This document shows positions 35,462-43,729 of a stretch of DNA of 64,000 bases, one piece after another. The stretch covers positions 1 to 64,000 of the forward strand of contig NZ_JAASTT010000015.1 of assembly GCF_014322795.1 (NCBI RefSeq), given 5' to 3'. The translations under genes and the position numbers were made by a program. This DNA is from Paenilisteria portnoyi (GTDB lineage Bacteria; Bacillota; Bacilli; Lactobacillales; Listeriaceae). The notes under the pieces are model-generated. The model was not told the origin of the DNA. It made no database searches and saw nothing but the letters and a program-made list of their open reading frames with translations. Within the stretch, counting starts at the first letter, position 1; every line of letters starts with the position of its first letter.

Positions 35462-36922
35462 TTATTTCAAATCAGCAATATGTTTCTCCAATTCAACACC
35501 AGTTCCTTTTGCTACGCGTTCTGCAAATACCGGCTCCACTTGATAGAAATTGCGCAGGTTACGGATTTTGATATCCTCACGAACGCCTTCCCAATCACCA
35601 ACAATATTGTTCACTAGCGCATCACGTTCGCCGTCAGAATAACGGTTCCAAACTTCGCGCGCATGGCCAAAGTTATTCGGTTTCTCTTGCTCCAAACGAC
35701 CAACTTTACCAGCAATCAAATCTTGCTCATCTTCCACATAACGTGGCGTCTCTTTTGGCGTCGTATCATAACTATTTGGCTCATAGTTAATCGAGCTCGT
35801 TTGCTGCTTGAACGGCATAGCGCCATCACGCTGATTGTTATTCACATCCACTTTTGGACTATTAATCGGCAATTGCAAGTAGTTCGGACCAACGCGGTGA
35901 CGCTGCGTATCCGAATACGAGAACAGACGACCTTGCAACATACGATCCTCCGACGGCAAAATTCCAGGTACAAGTACGCCAGGATTGAAACCAACCGATT
36001 CCGTTTCCGCAAAAATGTTCTCCGGATTGCGATTCAACACCATTGTCCCAACGTGCTCATACGGGAAAACATCCTCAAACCAATCTTTCGTCGCATCAAG
36101 CGGGTTGAAATCATAGTTATCGATGTCAGCAGGGTCAAGCACTTGAATGTAAAGCTCCCACTCAGGGAAATCACCGTTTTCAATCGCTTCATAAAGATCG
36201 CGAGTCGCATGGCTAAACTCTTTCGCTTGGATTTGCGCCGCTTGGTCCGTCGAAAGGTTCACGATACCCTCTTTTGGCACCCAACGCATTTTGATGTAAA
36301 CCGTTTTGCCCTCTTCATTTGTCCATTTAAAAGCATGAACACTCGAACCACGAATTTGGCGGAACGAAGCAGGAATACCCTCATCACTAAATAGGTATGT
36401 AATCATCGTCGTAGCCTCAGGAGTCAAGCTGAAAAAGTCCCAATAACGGTTCGCATCTTGCATATTTGTACTTGGATCTGGCTTCAAAGAATGAATAACA
36501 TCCGGGAATTTAATCGCATCACGAATAAAGAATACAGGCAAGTTATTACCAACAAAATCGTAATTTCCCTCTTCCGTGTAAAATTTAACCGCAAAACCAC
36601 GTGGATCACGCAACGTTTCAGGAGAATGTAAGCCATGAATTACAGTAGAAAAACGAGCGAAAACCTCTGTCTCTTGCCCTTCTTCTTGTAAAAATGCAGC
36701 TTTCGTGTATTTCTTCATACTATTCTTAACTGTAAATACGCCATGCGCACCGATTCCACGAGCATGTACGACACGTTCCGGAACACGTTCACGATCAAAA
36801 TGGGCTAGCTTCTCGATTAACACGTAATCTTCCAATAATGTAGGACCACGATGCCCAGCCGTCATTGAATTCTGATTATCACCGATTGGAACACCTTGGT
36901 TTGTTGTTAGTTTTTTTGTCAT
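35462..36922 (-). CDS. kat: Haem catalase (clade 3 type, monofunctional)
   Basis: Predicted 486 residues from ATG 36922, 9 bases after GGAGG; an in-frame GTG two codons earlier is less likely. It splits hydrogen peroxide to water and oxygen. Active-site histidine in RVVHARGIGAHG (His 53), distal asparagine in YDFVGNNLPVFF, proximal haem-ligand tyrosine in RLFSYSDTQRHRVGPNY. Length fits small-subunit catalases. A perfect PerR box overlaps the promoter, so peroxide should induce it. It stands alone. Confidence 0.96.
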   Translation of the reverse strand: MTKKLTTNQGVPIGDNQNSMTAGHRGPTLLEDYVLIEKLAHFDRERVPERVVHARGIGAHGVFTVKNSMKKYTKAAFLQEEGQETEVFARFSTVIHGLHSPETLRDPRGFAVKFYTEEGNYDFVGNNLPVFFIRDAIKFPDVIHSLKPDPSTNMQDANRYWDFFSLTPEATTMITYLFSDEGIPASFRQIRGSSVHAFKWTNEEGKTVYIKMRWVPKEGIVNLSTDQAAQIQAKEFSHATRDLYEAIENGDFPEWELYIQVLDPADIDNYDFNPLDATKDWFEDVFPYEHVGTMVLNRNPENIFAETESVGFNPGVLVPGILPSEDRMLQGRLFSYSDTQRHRVGPNYLQLPINSPKVDVNNNQRDGAMPFKQQTSSINYEPNSYDTTPKETPRYVEDEQDLIAGKVGRLEQEKPNNFGHAREVWNRYSDGERDALVNNIVGDWEGVREDIKIRNLRNFYQVEPVFAERVAKGTGVELEKHIADLK

Positions 36923-36940
36923 ACACACATACCTCCGTTT

Positions 36941-36955
36941 TTATAATTATTATAA
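36941..36955 (-). promoter_or_regulatory. PerR box overlapping the kat -10
   Basis: TTATAATTATTATAA matches the PerR consensus TTATAATNATTATAA at every position and overlaps a minus-strand -10 TATAAT (36949-36954). It implies peroxide-inducible catalase. Confidence 0.88.
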
Positions 36956-37228
36956 AGTAATACTAACTCCATTCTACAAAACATATGCTCGGAAAACAAC
37001 TATTTGCGCTTACAAATCCCAATTCATCGCCAATCACCCATTCAAAAAAGTATGATCGTATACCCATAAATACGCCTGGTCACCTACCTTTGATTCAAAA
37101 AGAATAAATATAACTAAGAAAGCGTAATCAATCGTATTCGTTCATACTTTATTCGATTTTTATCCACACAACTGTCACCCCTAAATGGCGGCGCTAAATC
37201 AACACAACTAATCAAAACAGCTAAATCC
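36956..37228. other. Intergenic region upstream of kat
   Basis: Apart from the kat promoter zone I see nothing convincing. An open frame without start precedes the fragment at 37229 but looks non-coding before about 37185. Confidence 0.4.
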
Positions 37229-37504
37229 GTGATTGATTTTAAAGATGTAGCCAACGTAAACTTGAAATCAAACAATGCAAAAGGTAACATTTTCAGCGTA
37301 AGCGCAGGTAGTCTCGTGCAATTCAACACACCACAAACACTAACGCTAGGCACAAAAACAACAGACGCAATCTACACAGCAACAAACCTACGCGCATTCC
37401 TGTCCGGATCTGGAACCAATCTATCCGTTCAATCATTCGCTGGCGATAACTCCATCGTTACGTATGACTTCAAAACAATGGGCTCTTTCAAATTAACAAA
37501 ATAA
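37229..37504 (+). pseudogene. Fragment of a threonine/serine-rich beta-strand protein
   Basis: The frame encodes 91 residues such as AGSLVQFNTPQTLTLGTKTT and GTNLSVQSFAGDNSIVTYDF, reading like the C-terminal beta domain of a secreted or surface protein. There is no ribosome-binding site before the GTG at 37229, and the frame has coding character only from roughly 37185. It is most likely the tail of a deleted gene. Not recognised further. Confidence 0.4.
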
Positions 37505-37512
37505 GGATGACC

Positions 37513-37541
37513 TTGCACTTGGCGTGAAATCATGCTATTCT
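37513..37541 (+). promoter_or_regulatory. Promoter of the manganese riboswitch transcript
   Basis: TTGCAC (37513-37518) and TATTCT (37536-37541) with a 17-base spacer, about 25 bases before the riboswitch. Confidence 0.6.
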
Positions 37542-37565
37542 AAAGATAATTCATATTCTCGTTCC

Positions 37566-37653
37566 CGATAAGGGGAGTAGCAGTAATAGTAGAGTCGTCA
37601 GTACGGGGCAACCCCGGCTCTACTAGCAATGATATCATTGTTTGCGAGACCTT
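37566..37653 (+). ncRNA. yybP-ykoY manganese riboswitch
   Basis: Hallmarks in order: AAGGGGAGTAG, GTCGTCAGTACGGGG, CAACCCCGG, and the 3' part GCGAGACCTTA whose CCTTA pairs with TAAGG at the start (P1). The 3' P1 strand is also the 5' arm of the following terminator, so Mn2+ binding should stabilise P1 and allow readthrough. The motif class is known to sense Mn2+. It precedes a small acidic protein gene at 37733, not a usual TerC or MntP exporter. Confidence 0.88.
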
Positions 37654-37678
37654 ACGTTTCTTACGTAAGGTCTTTTTT
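37647..37678 (+). terminator. Expression-platform terminator of the riboswitch
   Basis: AGACCTTACG pairs with CGTAAGGTCT (10 bp, loop TTTCTTA), then five to six T. It competes with P1 of the aptamer. Confidence 0.9.
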
Positions 37679-37732
37679 GCGTACTTTTTGGGAACCGCAG
37701 TCTATGAAAATCGCACAAAAGGAGACGATAGT

Positions 37733-38017
37733 ATGGCTTTATTCGATTTTTTGAAAGATATGGCAACAGAAAAAGTAACAGATTTACTCGGCGGTGCAGG
37801 TGACGTCGTCGATCAAGTAACAGGCGGCGCAACAGATCTCACAGAACAAGCACAAAACTTAACAGAACAAATCAATCCCGAAGAAATCACAGGCCAAATT
37901 AGCGAACAAGCTGGCGGCCTCGTTGACCAAGTAACAGAAAACGCAAACGTCACAGAATCGCTTGGTGATGTTGGAAATATCGTAAGTGGAATTAAAGATT
38001 TGTTTGGTGGAAAGTAA
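37733..38017 (+). CDS. Small acidic amphipathic protein under riboswitch control
   Basis: Predicted 94 residues, start ATG 37733 with AGGAG 10 bases upstream. The protein opens MALFDFLKDMATEKVTDLLG and continues with repeated motifs (VVDQVTGGATD, LTEQAQNLTEQI, GLVDQVTENANV), closing with IVSGIKDLFGGK. It has no cysteine, no histidine and no membrane segment; many Glu/Asp and Gln suggest amphipathic helices. I do not recognise a named family. It is the only gene between the riboswitch terminator and its own terminator at 38034-38073, so its synthesis should rise with Mn2+. A role in metal buffering or membrane stress is possible but unproven. Confidence 0.8.
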   Translation: MALFDFLKDMATEKVTDLLGGAGDVVDQVTGGATDLTEQAQNLTEQINPEEITGQISEQAGGLVDQVTENANVTESLGDVGNIVSGIKDLFGGK

Positions 38018-38033
38018 TATTTTCATTAGAGAA

Positions 38034-38073
38034 AGCCAAGATAGCTACCTGAAAGTCGGTAGTGTCTTGGTTT
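38034..38073 (+). terminator. Terminator after the small acidic protein gene
   Basis: GCCAAGATAGCTACC pairs with GGTAGTGTCTTGG (mostly complementary), followed by TTTTTC. Confidence 0.75.
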
Positions 38074-38139
38074 TTCGTGGTTTAATTTTAAATGACTTTT
38101 TGAATAAATATATACAAAATAACTAGTTTTTACATAAAT

Positions 38140-38168
38140 TTGACATGGATTAAATGTTATAGTACTAT
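38140..38168 (+). promoter_or_regulatory. Promoter of the small membrane protein gene
   Basis: TTGACA (38140-38145) and TACTAT (38163-38168), spacing 17. Confidence 0.65.
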
Positions 38169-38209
38169 ACTTTGAACAGTAATACATAAAAAGAAAGGAT
38201 GAAACAGCT

Positions 38210-38467
38210 ATGAAAATAACTATTTCCAAAATAATCTCCAGTATTTTTCTAGTTGTATACGCTATCCTCTTTATAAATATAACGTATAGCATTATTCAAA
38301 CACAAGAAGGCTTTGCTTACCCTATTTGGATTCAAATCCTACTTGCTCTCTCCTTTTTAGCGGTAGCATTGCTAAATTTTACTCAAAAGTGTTACATTCT
38401 TGGCGGCGTCTTAACAAGCGCGGTTCTCATGCTTGGAATTAGCATTGTTATTACTTCCGTTGCATAA
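38210..38467 (+). CDS. Small two-to-three-helix membrane protein
   Basis: Predicted 85 residues, start ATG 38210 after AAAGGATG. Three hydrophobic segments: IISSIFLVVYAILFINITYS, IQILLALSFLAVALLNF and ILGGVLTSAVLMLGISIVIT. No known family recognised. Own promoter and a shared terminator make it monocistronic. The function is unknown. Confidence 0.75.
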   Translation: MKITISKIISSIFLVVYAILFINITYSIIQTQEGFAYPIWIQILLALSFLAVALLNFTQKCYILGGVLTSAVLMLGISIVITSVA

Positions 38468-38468
38468 T

Positions 38469-38514
38469 AAAAGCGTTGAATGAACCGCTCAGGCTACTCA
38501 TTCAACGCTTTTAT
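38469..38514. terminator. Bidirectional terminator
   Basis: AAAAGCGTTGAATGA and TCATTCAACGCTTTT form a 15-bp stem with A/T tracts on both sides; shared by the small membrane protein gene and the DUF951 gene. Confidence 0.85.
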
Positions 38515-38706
38515 TTACTCAGCTCTCTCCAAAACCCGCTTCACTTTCTTCGTGAACTCGCGTCTTGGAATCATCACACTGTGTCCGCAACCTTCGCACT
38601 TAATCCGAATATCCATACCTAGTCGAATAATACGCCAACGATTGGTACCACACGGATGCTGCTTCTTCATTTCGACAATATCATTTAAATTAAAAGTCTG
38701 TTCCAT
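38515..38706 (-). CDS. DUF951 family protein
   Basis: Predicted 63 residues: VEMKKQHPCGTNRWRIIRLG then MDIRIKCEGCGHSVMIPRRE. The single CEGCG pair and the HPCGTN segment are DUF951 hallmarks and may bind a metal ion. In Bacillus and Listeria it follows parB, as here (5-base gap). Role unknown, though conserved synteny with parAB suggests cotranscription. Confidence 0.9.
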   Translation of the reverse strand: MEQTFNLNDIVEMKKQHPCGTNRWRIIRLGMDIRIKCEGCGHSVMIPRREFTKKVKRVLERAE

Positions 38707-38711
38707 ACGCC

Positions 38712-39569
38712 TTAATCCTCATCAAACTGAACGTCTAAAATTTCTAAAATACGCCCCAAATCATCCTCAGATAAAAATTCAATCTCAATTTTACCTTTGT
38801 TGTCATGACGCTTAATAGAAACTGCTGTTCCGAATTTATCACGTAATTGTGATTCACTCTCTTTGATAAAAACTGGGATTTTATCCTGTTTTTTAGGTGT
38901 TTCACGTGAAACATTGTTATTCAAATCCCCAACTAATTTCTCCAATTGGCGAACCGTCAAGCCTTCTGCCACAGCCTTTTTAGCAACTGGTTTGATGTTC
39001 TTCTTATCTTTCAATCCGAGTAAGGCACGCGCATGTCCCATCGATAACGAACCATCACGGAGCATCACCTGAACTTCTGCTGGCAATGAAAGTAAACGTA
39101 CCATGTTCGCGATATAAGGACGGCTTTTACCTAGACGATCAGCCAATTTTGCTTGCGTCATATCCAAGTTCTTCATTAGTAAATCATAGGATTCCGCTTC
39201 TTCAAGCACCGATAAATCCTCACGCTGTAAATTCTCCAAAACTGCTAACTCCATCATTTCGCGGTCATCTAACGTACGTACAACAGCTGGAATTGCCTCT
39301 AATCCGGCTTCTTTCGCTGCACGGAATCTGCGTTCGCCGACAACCAGTTCATACCCTTTCGCCTCTGATCGACGTAAGATAACTGGTTGCAAAATACCGT
39401 GAAGCTTGATAGAATCGCGTAATTCGCGAAGTGCTGTAGGATCGAATGTTTTACGTGGTTGATATGGATTCGGGCGAATTTCGCTAACAGGGATGCTTTG
39501 TACAGCTTCCTCATTCTGATCGACATTGTTGAACAGCGCGCTAATTCCTTTTCCTAATCCTTTAGCCAT
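38712..39569 (-). CDS. parB: Chromosome partitioning protein ParB
   Basis: Predicted 285 residues from ATG 39569. A CTPase/DNA-sliding-clamp protein that loads at parS and recruits SMC. ParB-N motifs: IRPNPYQPRKTFDPTALREL, GERRFRAAKEAG (CTP-binding box), ENLQREDLSVLEEAESY; the helix-turn-helix MTQAKLADRLGKSRPYIANMVRLL binds parS. Its start overlaps the parA stop by 8 bases. A perfect parS lies inside the gene (38898-38913). Five parS sites are in the window. Confidence 0.97.
   Translation of the reverse strand: MAKGLGKGISALFNNVDQNEEAVQSIPVSEIRPNPYQPRKTFDPTALRELRDSIKLHGILQPVILRRSEAKGYELVVGERRFRAAKEAGLEAIPAVVRTLDDREMMELAVLENLQREDLSVLEEAESYDLLMKNLDMTQAKLADRLGKSRPYIANMVRLLSLPAEVQVMLRDGSLSMGHARALLGLKDKKNIKPVAKKAVAEGLTVRQLEKLVGDLNNNVSRETPKKQDKIPVFIKESESQLRDKFGTAVSIKRHDNKGKIEIEFLSEDDLGRILEILDVQFDED
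38898..38913. promoter_or_regulatory. parS site in parB
   Basis: TGTTTCACGTGAAACA, perfect palindrome. Confidence 0.9.
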
Positions 39570-40323
39570 GAGCAATCACTTCCTTTGCAAGATCTACGTA
39601 AACCTCAGAACCACGGGATTTATCATCGTATAAAATAATCGGTTTGCCGTGACTTGGCGCTTCACTCAAACGAATGTTACGCGGAATAATTGTTTCAAAC
39701 ACTTTATTTTGGAAGTATTTCTTCACTTCATCAATAACTTGAATGCCCAAATTGGTTCTAGCATCTAGCATTGTCAGCAATACTCCTTCGATTTGTAAGT
39801 CTTCATTCAGATGCTTTTGGACAATCCGAATGGTATTTAATAGTTGGCTTAAGCCTTCTAGCGCGTAATACTCACACTGAACTGGAATTAAAACCGTATC
39901 AGAGGCAGTAAGCGCATTTAGCGTAAGCAGTCCTAGGGATGGCGGACAATCAATAATCACATAATCATAGTCGTCGCGAACAGAGTCGATCGCCTTTTTC
40001 AGACGAATTTCACGTGATATTGCAGGAACAAGCTCAACCTCTGCTCCAGCAAGTTGAATCGTAGCAGGAACCACTTGTAACGTTTCCATCGCAGTTGGTT
40101 TAATAACATCTTTGAGTGCAACGTCATCCACAAGCACATCATAGATACAATGCTCGATCTCACCTTTATTGATGCCAACTCCGCTCGACGCATTCCCTTG
40201 AGGATCGATGTCCACAAGCAGTACTTTTTTACCTAGAAATGCAAGACTAGAACTTAAGTTAACAGATGTCGTCGTCTTGCCTACGCCACCTTTTTGATTT
40301 GCCAGTGCGATCACTTTGCTCAA
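39562..40323 (-). CDS. parA: Chromosome partitioning ATPase ParA (Soj)
   Basis: Predicted 253 residues, normal for small chromosomal ParA. Deviant Walker A KGGVGKTTTSVNLSSSLA with signature lysine near residue 11, Walker A' VDIDPQGNAS, Walker B VIIDCPPSLGLLT. It forms ATP-dependent gradients that ParB follows and it modulates DnaA in Bacillus. There is no N-terminal DNA-binding domain, so it is not a plasmid type Ia protein. It overlaps parB. Confidence 0.97.
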   Translation of the reverse strand: MSKVIALANQKGGVGKTTTSVNLSSSLAFLGKKVLLVDIDPQGNASSGVGINKGEIEHCIYDVLVDDVALKDVIKPTAMETLQVVPATIQLAGAEVELVPAISREIRLKKAIDSVRDDYDYVIIDCPPSLGLLTLNALTASDTVLIPVQCEYYALEGLSQLLNTIRIVQKHLNEDLQIEGVLLTMLDARTNLGIQVIDEVKKYFQNKVFETIIPRNIRLSEAPSHGKPIILYDDKSRGSEVYVDLAKEVIAHG

Positions 40324-40504
40324 TCTATTTCACCAACCCTCACATATTTATAGCACTAAGACGCAGATAAACGCATTCCACGTGATTAATCGCCGAACTT
40401 CCATGCGTCGACAAATGCTTCGTTTCGTTATACTTCTCCTTCTCTATTCTATCAAAAAAATAAGGTTAAGTCTTACTTTATGCGAAAATAAATTTCATTA
40501 TACA

Positions 40505-40540
40505 CAAAAGCCGCGTCTAAAATTCATCGACACGGCTCCT
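40505..40540 (-). terminator. Terminator of the MFS gene
   Basis: GCCGTGTC pairs with GACGCGGC on the minus strand, then TTTTGTG. Confidence 0.6.
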
Positions 40541-40543
40541 TTT

Positions 40544-41965
40544 TTATGCTTTTTTGCGAAGAAATAGTGATATAACTAGACCGATAATCGCCATCACGAG
40601 GCCAAACGTAAACGCATTACGCGAACCTTCAACAAGCGATGCAGCTAAGTCTTGTGGCCCTGGATTCGTCACTGCGGCCATATATGTTTTTTGACCTGCT
40701 GACATAATCGTGATTGCCACCGCTGTACCAATTGCGCCTGAAACCTGTTGTAGCGTATTCATGATCGCCGTACCATCTGGATACATTTTTGGTGGCAGCT
40801 GGTTTAAGCCGTTTGTTTGTGCTGGCATCATGATCATACATACGCCAATCATGAGCGCGCTATGCAAGATAATGATTGTAACGGCCGTTGTTTCAAGTGT
40901 GATTTGCGTTAAGAACCATAAAGCCACGACGGATACGATAAATCCTGGAACAACAAGCACGCGCGCACCGAATGCATCGAATAGACGGCCTGTAACCGGT
41001 GATAGCAAGCCATTTATGACTCCACCTGGCAAAAGTACTAATCCTGCTGAAAATGCCGCTAAAGCCAGTCCTGTTTGCAAATAGAGTGGCAATAAAATCA
41101 TTGTTGATAGGATAATCATGAATGCGATGAAAACAATCAATAATCCAAGCGTAAACATCGGAAATTTGAAAACGCGCAAATCCATCATCGGCTGATCCAT
41201 CGTGAGTTGGCGCCAAGTAAATAAGCCCAAACTAACTATGCCGACAATCATCATTGTAATCACAAGCGCACTGCCCCAGCCACTTTCACCAGCGCTACTA
41301 AAGCCGTACACAATACCCCCGAAACCAAGCGTCGACAAAACAATCGACAAAATATCAATCCGCGGCTTTGTAACCTCAGATACATTTTTCATATAACGCA
41401 GTCCGAAAAGTAATGAGAACACTAAGAACGGTAAGGCAATCCAAAATATCCAGTTCCATGTTAAATTCTCAATAATTAGGCCTGAAATCGTTGGTCCCAC
41501 TGCAGGCGCGAACATAATAACAAGTCCGATAAGCCCCATTGCAGATCCCCGTTTGTGCTCCGGAAAAATAACCAGAATCGTGTTGAACATTAATGGTAGT
41601 AAAAGTCCTGTTCCGATAGCTTGGATAACCCGAGCGATCATCAAAACACCAAAATCCGGTGCCAATGCTGCAATTAGCGTCCCTACTATCGAAAATCCAA
41701 CAGATGCAAAAAATAATTTTCGCGTGGTAAACCATTGTAATAAAAGTCCTGAAACCGGTACTAAAATACCTAATGTCAGCAAATATCCCGTTGTTAACCA
41801 TTGAATCGTTGCTGAACTTACATCAAAAACACGAATTAAATCCGTAAGTGCCATATTTAAAGCTGTTTCGCTAAACAAGCCTATAAATCCTGCAATTAGA
41901 AAAGCCGTGACAATTGGTATAGTCTTAAAATCCTGTCTTTCTTGCGCTGTTATTGTTTTACTCAA
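40544..41965 (-). CDS. DHA2-family drug:H+ antiporter (MFS, 14-TM type)
   Basis: Predicted 473 residues. I place the start at TTG 41965, with GAGGGGG eight bases before it; a longer frame from 42022 would begin inside the promoter (-35 42029-42034, -10 42006-42011). Hydrophobic segments throughout, with MFS motifs: TAFLIAGFIGLFSETALNMA, LTTGYLLTLGILVPVSGLLL (motif between helices 2 and 3), GTGLLLPLMFNTILVIFPE and GLIGLVIMFAPAVGPTISG (motif C of antiporters). It likely exports toxic organic cations or antibiotics. LmrB/Lde-like. No local regulator is seen. Confidence 0.9.
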   Translation of the reverse strand: MSKTITAQERQDFKTIPIVTAFLIAGFIGLFSETALNMALTDLIRVFDVSSATIQWLTTGYLLTLGILVPVSGLLLQWFTTRKLFFASVGFSIVGTLIAALAPDFGVLMIARVIQAIGTGLLLPLMFNTILVIFPEHKRGSAMGLIGLVIMFAPAVGPTISGLIIENLTWNWIFWIALPFLVFSLLFGLRYMKNVSEVTKPRIDILSIVLSTLGFGGIVYGFSSAGESGWGSALVITMMIVGIVSLGLFTWRQLTMDQPMMDLRVFKFPMFTLGLLIVFIAFMIILSTMILLPLYLQTGLALAAFSAGLVLLPGGVINGLLSPVTGRLFDAFGARVLVVPGFIVSVVALWFLTQITLETTAVTIIILHSALMIGVCMIMMPAQTNGLNQLPPKMYPDGTAIMNTLQQVSGAIGTAVAITIMSAGQKTYMAAVTNPGPQDLAASLVEGSRNAFTFGLVMAIIGLVISLFLRKKA

Positions 41966-42005
41966 AGCAATTTCCCCCTCTTCACCTTCATTGCGTGAAG
42001 CTTCT

Positions 42006-42034
42006 ATTTTAGTAGCTTTCATGGGTAAAGTCAA
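42006..42034 (-). promoter_or_regulatory. Promoter of the MFS gene
   Basis: TTGACT and TAAAAT separated by 17 bases on the minus strand; the -10 lies downstream of the first possible ATG, which decides the later TTG start. Confidence 0.65.
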
Positions 42035-42054
42035 GCAAATAGGAACGTGCGTTT

Positions 42055-43546
42055 CTATTTCTTATTATTTTGAACGTACATATCTTGCACTTCTCTTATC
42101 ATCTGCTCCAAGTTAGCGATTCTCTGGGAATTAGAGTCTGGTAACCGGTATACAGTTGATCTACCATTCCCCTCTTTATAAATTAGCTCCTTGCTTAATA
42201 ATGAGTTGAGCGTAACTTTCGCGTGGTATTCACTTAAACCCAATGTTGTTTTTAACTTCGAAATCGAGATAACATCTTCCTTAGAAATGAAGCGAAGTAC
42301 TGTTTTCTCGTTTGCATTTAATTCAGGATGCGCATCAACTAAATCAACTTTCCAAATTTTCAGTTGAGTCATACCACCGCCACTCCTCAACTCAGGGCTC
42401 CGAAATTTATTATTAATAGCTGCTTGAAAAATTTTAGGACCACCCGAACCCGCACGCTCAGAAATTCCAACACGTCTAAATAATGTCGCTATTGTATGAT
42501 TCCTAGGTTGAGAGTCCCCACCTTGCGCGAATTCTTCCTCGGAGATTTTCATTTCACCTGGATTGGTAAACTCATAATTGTTATTGTAAGCCTCAATTTT
42601 TATATCTCTATCTGTAAAATAATCCGCGTGTATTAGCGAATTTGCCAAAGCTTCTCTAAGCGCAATATCAATCTCATTAGACGTTTTTCTCAACAACTTT
42701 TCATCTAACTCGAAACTTTCAAGTACCGTTGTCTTCAGCTTCTCCAACACAATATTATAAAATTTGAACAGATTTAAATTGGGATACTTCAATTCTCCAG
42801 TTGCAACTCTATCAATCCATCTCCAATCAGTCTGTGCCGTCTTATTTTGATAATCCAGATGAAAATGTGGCATCTTATCAATAATAGATTCATATTTTCC
42901 AAAAAACAAAAGTGCACCAAGTTTTAGCTTAATAGTATCTTCGCATAGCCCCAATCGTCATTAAAAACTCTTCATTTGACAGCGTGAGATAATCTGTTTC
43001 TAAATCTCTTTCTCCTACTATATCTTTATAGCGGACGATCGATTCGTAATCTAAGTCATCCATAGTGTAGCCCTTTAGTAACTCTGAATCCAAGTCATCT
43101 TCCGCATTTCTCAAAAAACTTCTTAATTCTGTGTCGCTAACTTTCATGTCTCCTTCATTAGATCTCTTAAATGTATGTTTTATATTATTATTAATATACA
43201 CAGGTTTCTTTGTTGTAGGAGCTTCATTGACTCTGACTTCAATGATGTGCATCCCATCTATTTCACGCGTACTAACATTGTCATCATTAATTACGTTATA
43301 GTTTACTTTTTGCGGGTTATTCAAACTTGTAAATAATTCTGCAATTATTTTCTCTGTATTTTCAACACCTACAATTTGATAGTCTATTCTATTTTCATGT
43401 TTCTTCTCTTTTACTCCTAGAACTACAAGTCCACCCTTCGTATTTGCAAATGCAGAATACGTTTCCCAAAAATCCTTTGATAGCTGCTTTCTGGATTCTT
43501 TATACTCTAAAATTACAGATTCATTTTTTAATTCAAAGTTCTGCAT
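42055..43546 (-). pseudogene. Schlafen/AlbA_2-type ATP-binding protein, frameshifted
   Basis: From ATG 43546 (AGAGGAGGAG before it) the first 205 codons give the AlbA_2 domain: ESVILEYKESRKQLSKDFWE, FANTKGGLVVLGVKEKK. The frame breaks at a GGGG run (about 42947-42950). The other frame continues 42947 to 42055 with EDTIKLKLGALLFFGK, then ALREALANSLIHADYF and FTNPGEMKISEEEFAQGG (HATPase_c_4-like) and a C-terminal winged helix (SISKLKTTLGLSEYHAKVTL). Removing one G would join them into a protein of about 495 residues. Such proteins are transcription- or RNA-linked regulators and sometimes defence factors. The break may be a mutation, sequencing error or slippage. Confidence 0.8.
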
Positions 43547-43686
43547 GTTACTCCTCCTCTAGTTATGAATCTAATCTTTTTCGGGAGATAATCAGGAGAT
43601 TCTTGATATCTCGATTACTCTCATTTAAAATTTTTACCTAATTTATTATTACTATAACAATTATTCTAATGAATTCAAACTAAAAA

Positions 43687-43713
43687 ATGGCTCCTGATCA
43701 TGCCAGAAACCAT
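43687..43713 (-). terminator. Terminator after the RelE-HTH fusion gene
   Basis: ATGGTTTCTG pairs with CAGGAGCCAT, followed by TTTTTTAG on the minus strand. Confidence 0.8.
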
Positions 43714-43729
43714 TCCTTACTATTAGCAA

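Noticed and set aside
37135-37228. Upstream extension of the 37229 frame
   Set aside because: The frame is open but reads as random sequence (INRIRSYFIRFLST), so coding character seems to begin only near 37185.
40005-40022. Further parS-like site in parA (TTTCACGTGATAT)
   Set aside because: Only the CACGTG core and part of one arm match; too degenerate beside the five clear sites.
40379-40394. Partial parS-like site upstream of parA (TTCCACGTGATT)
   Set aside because: One half-site only.
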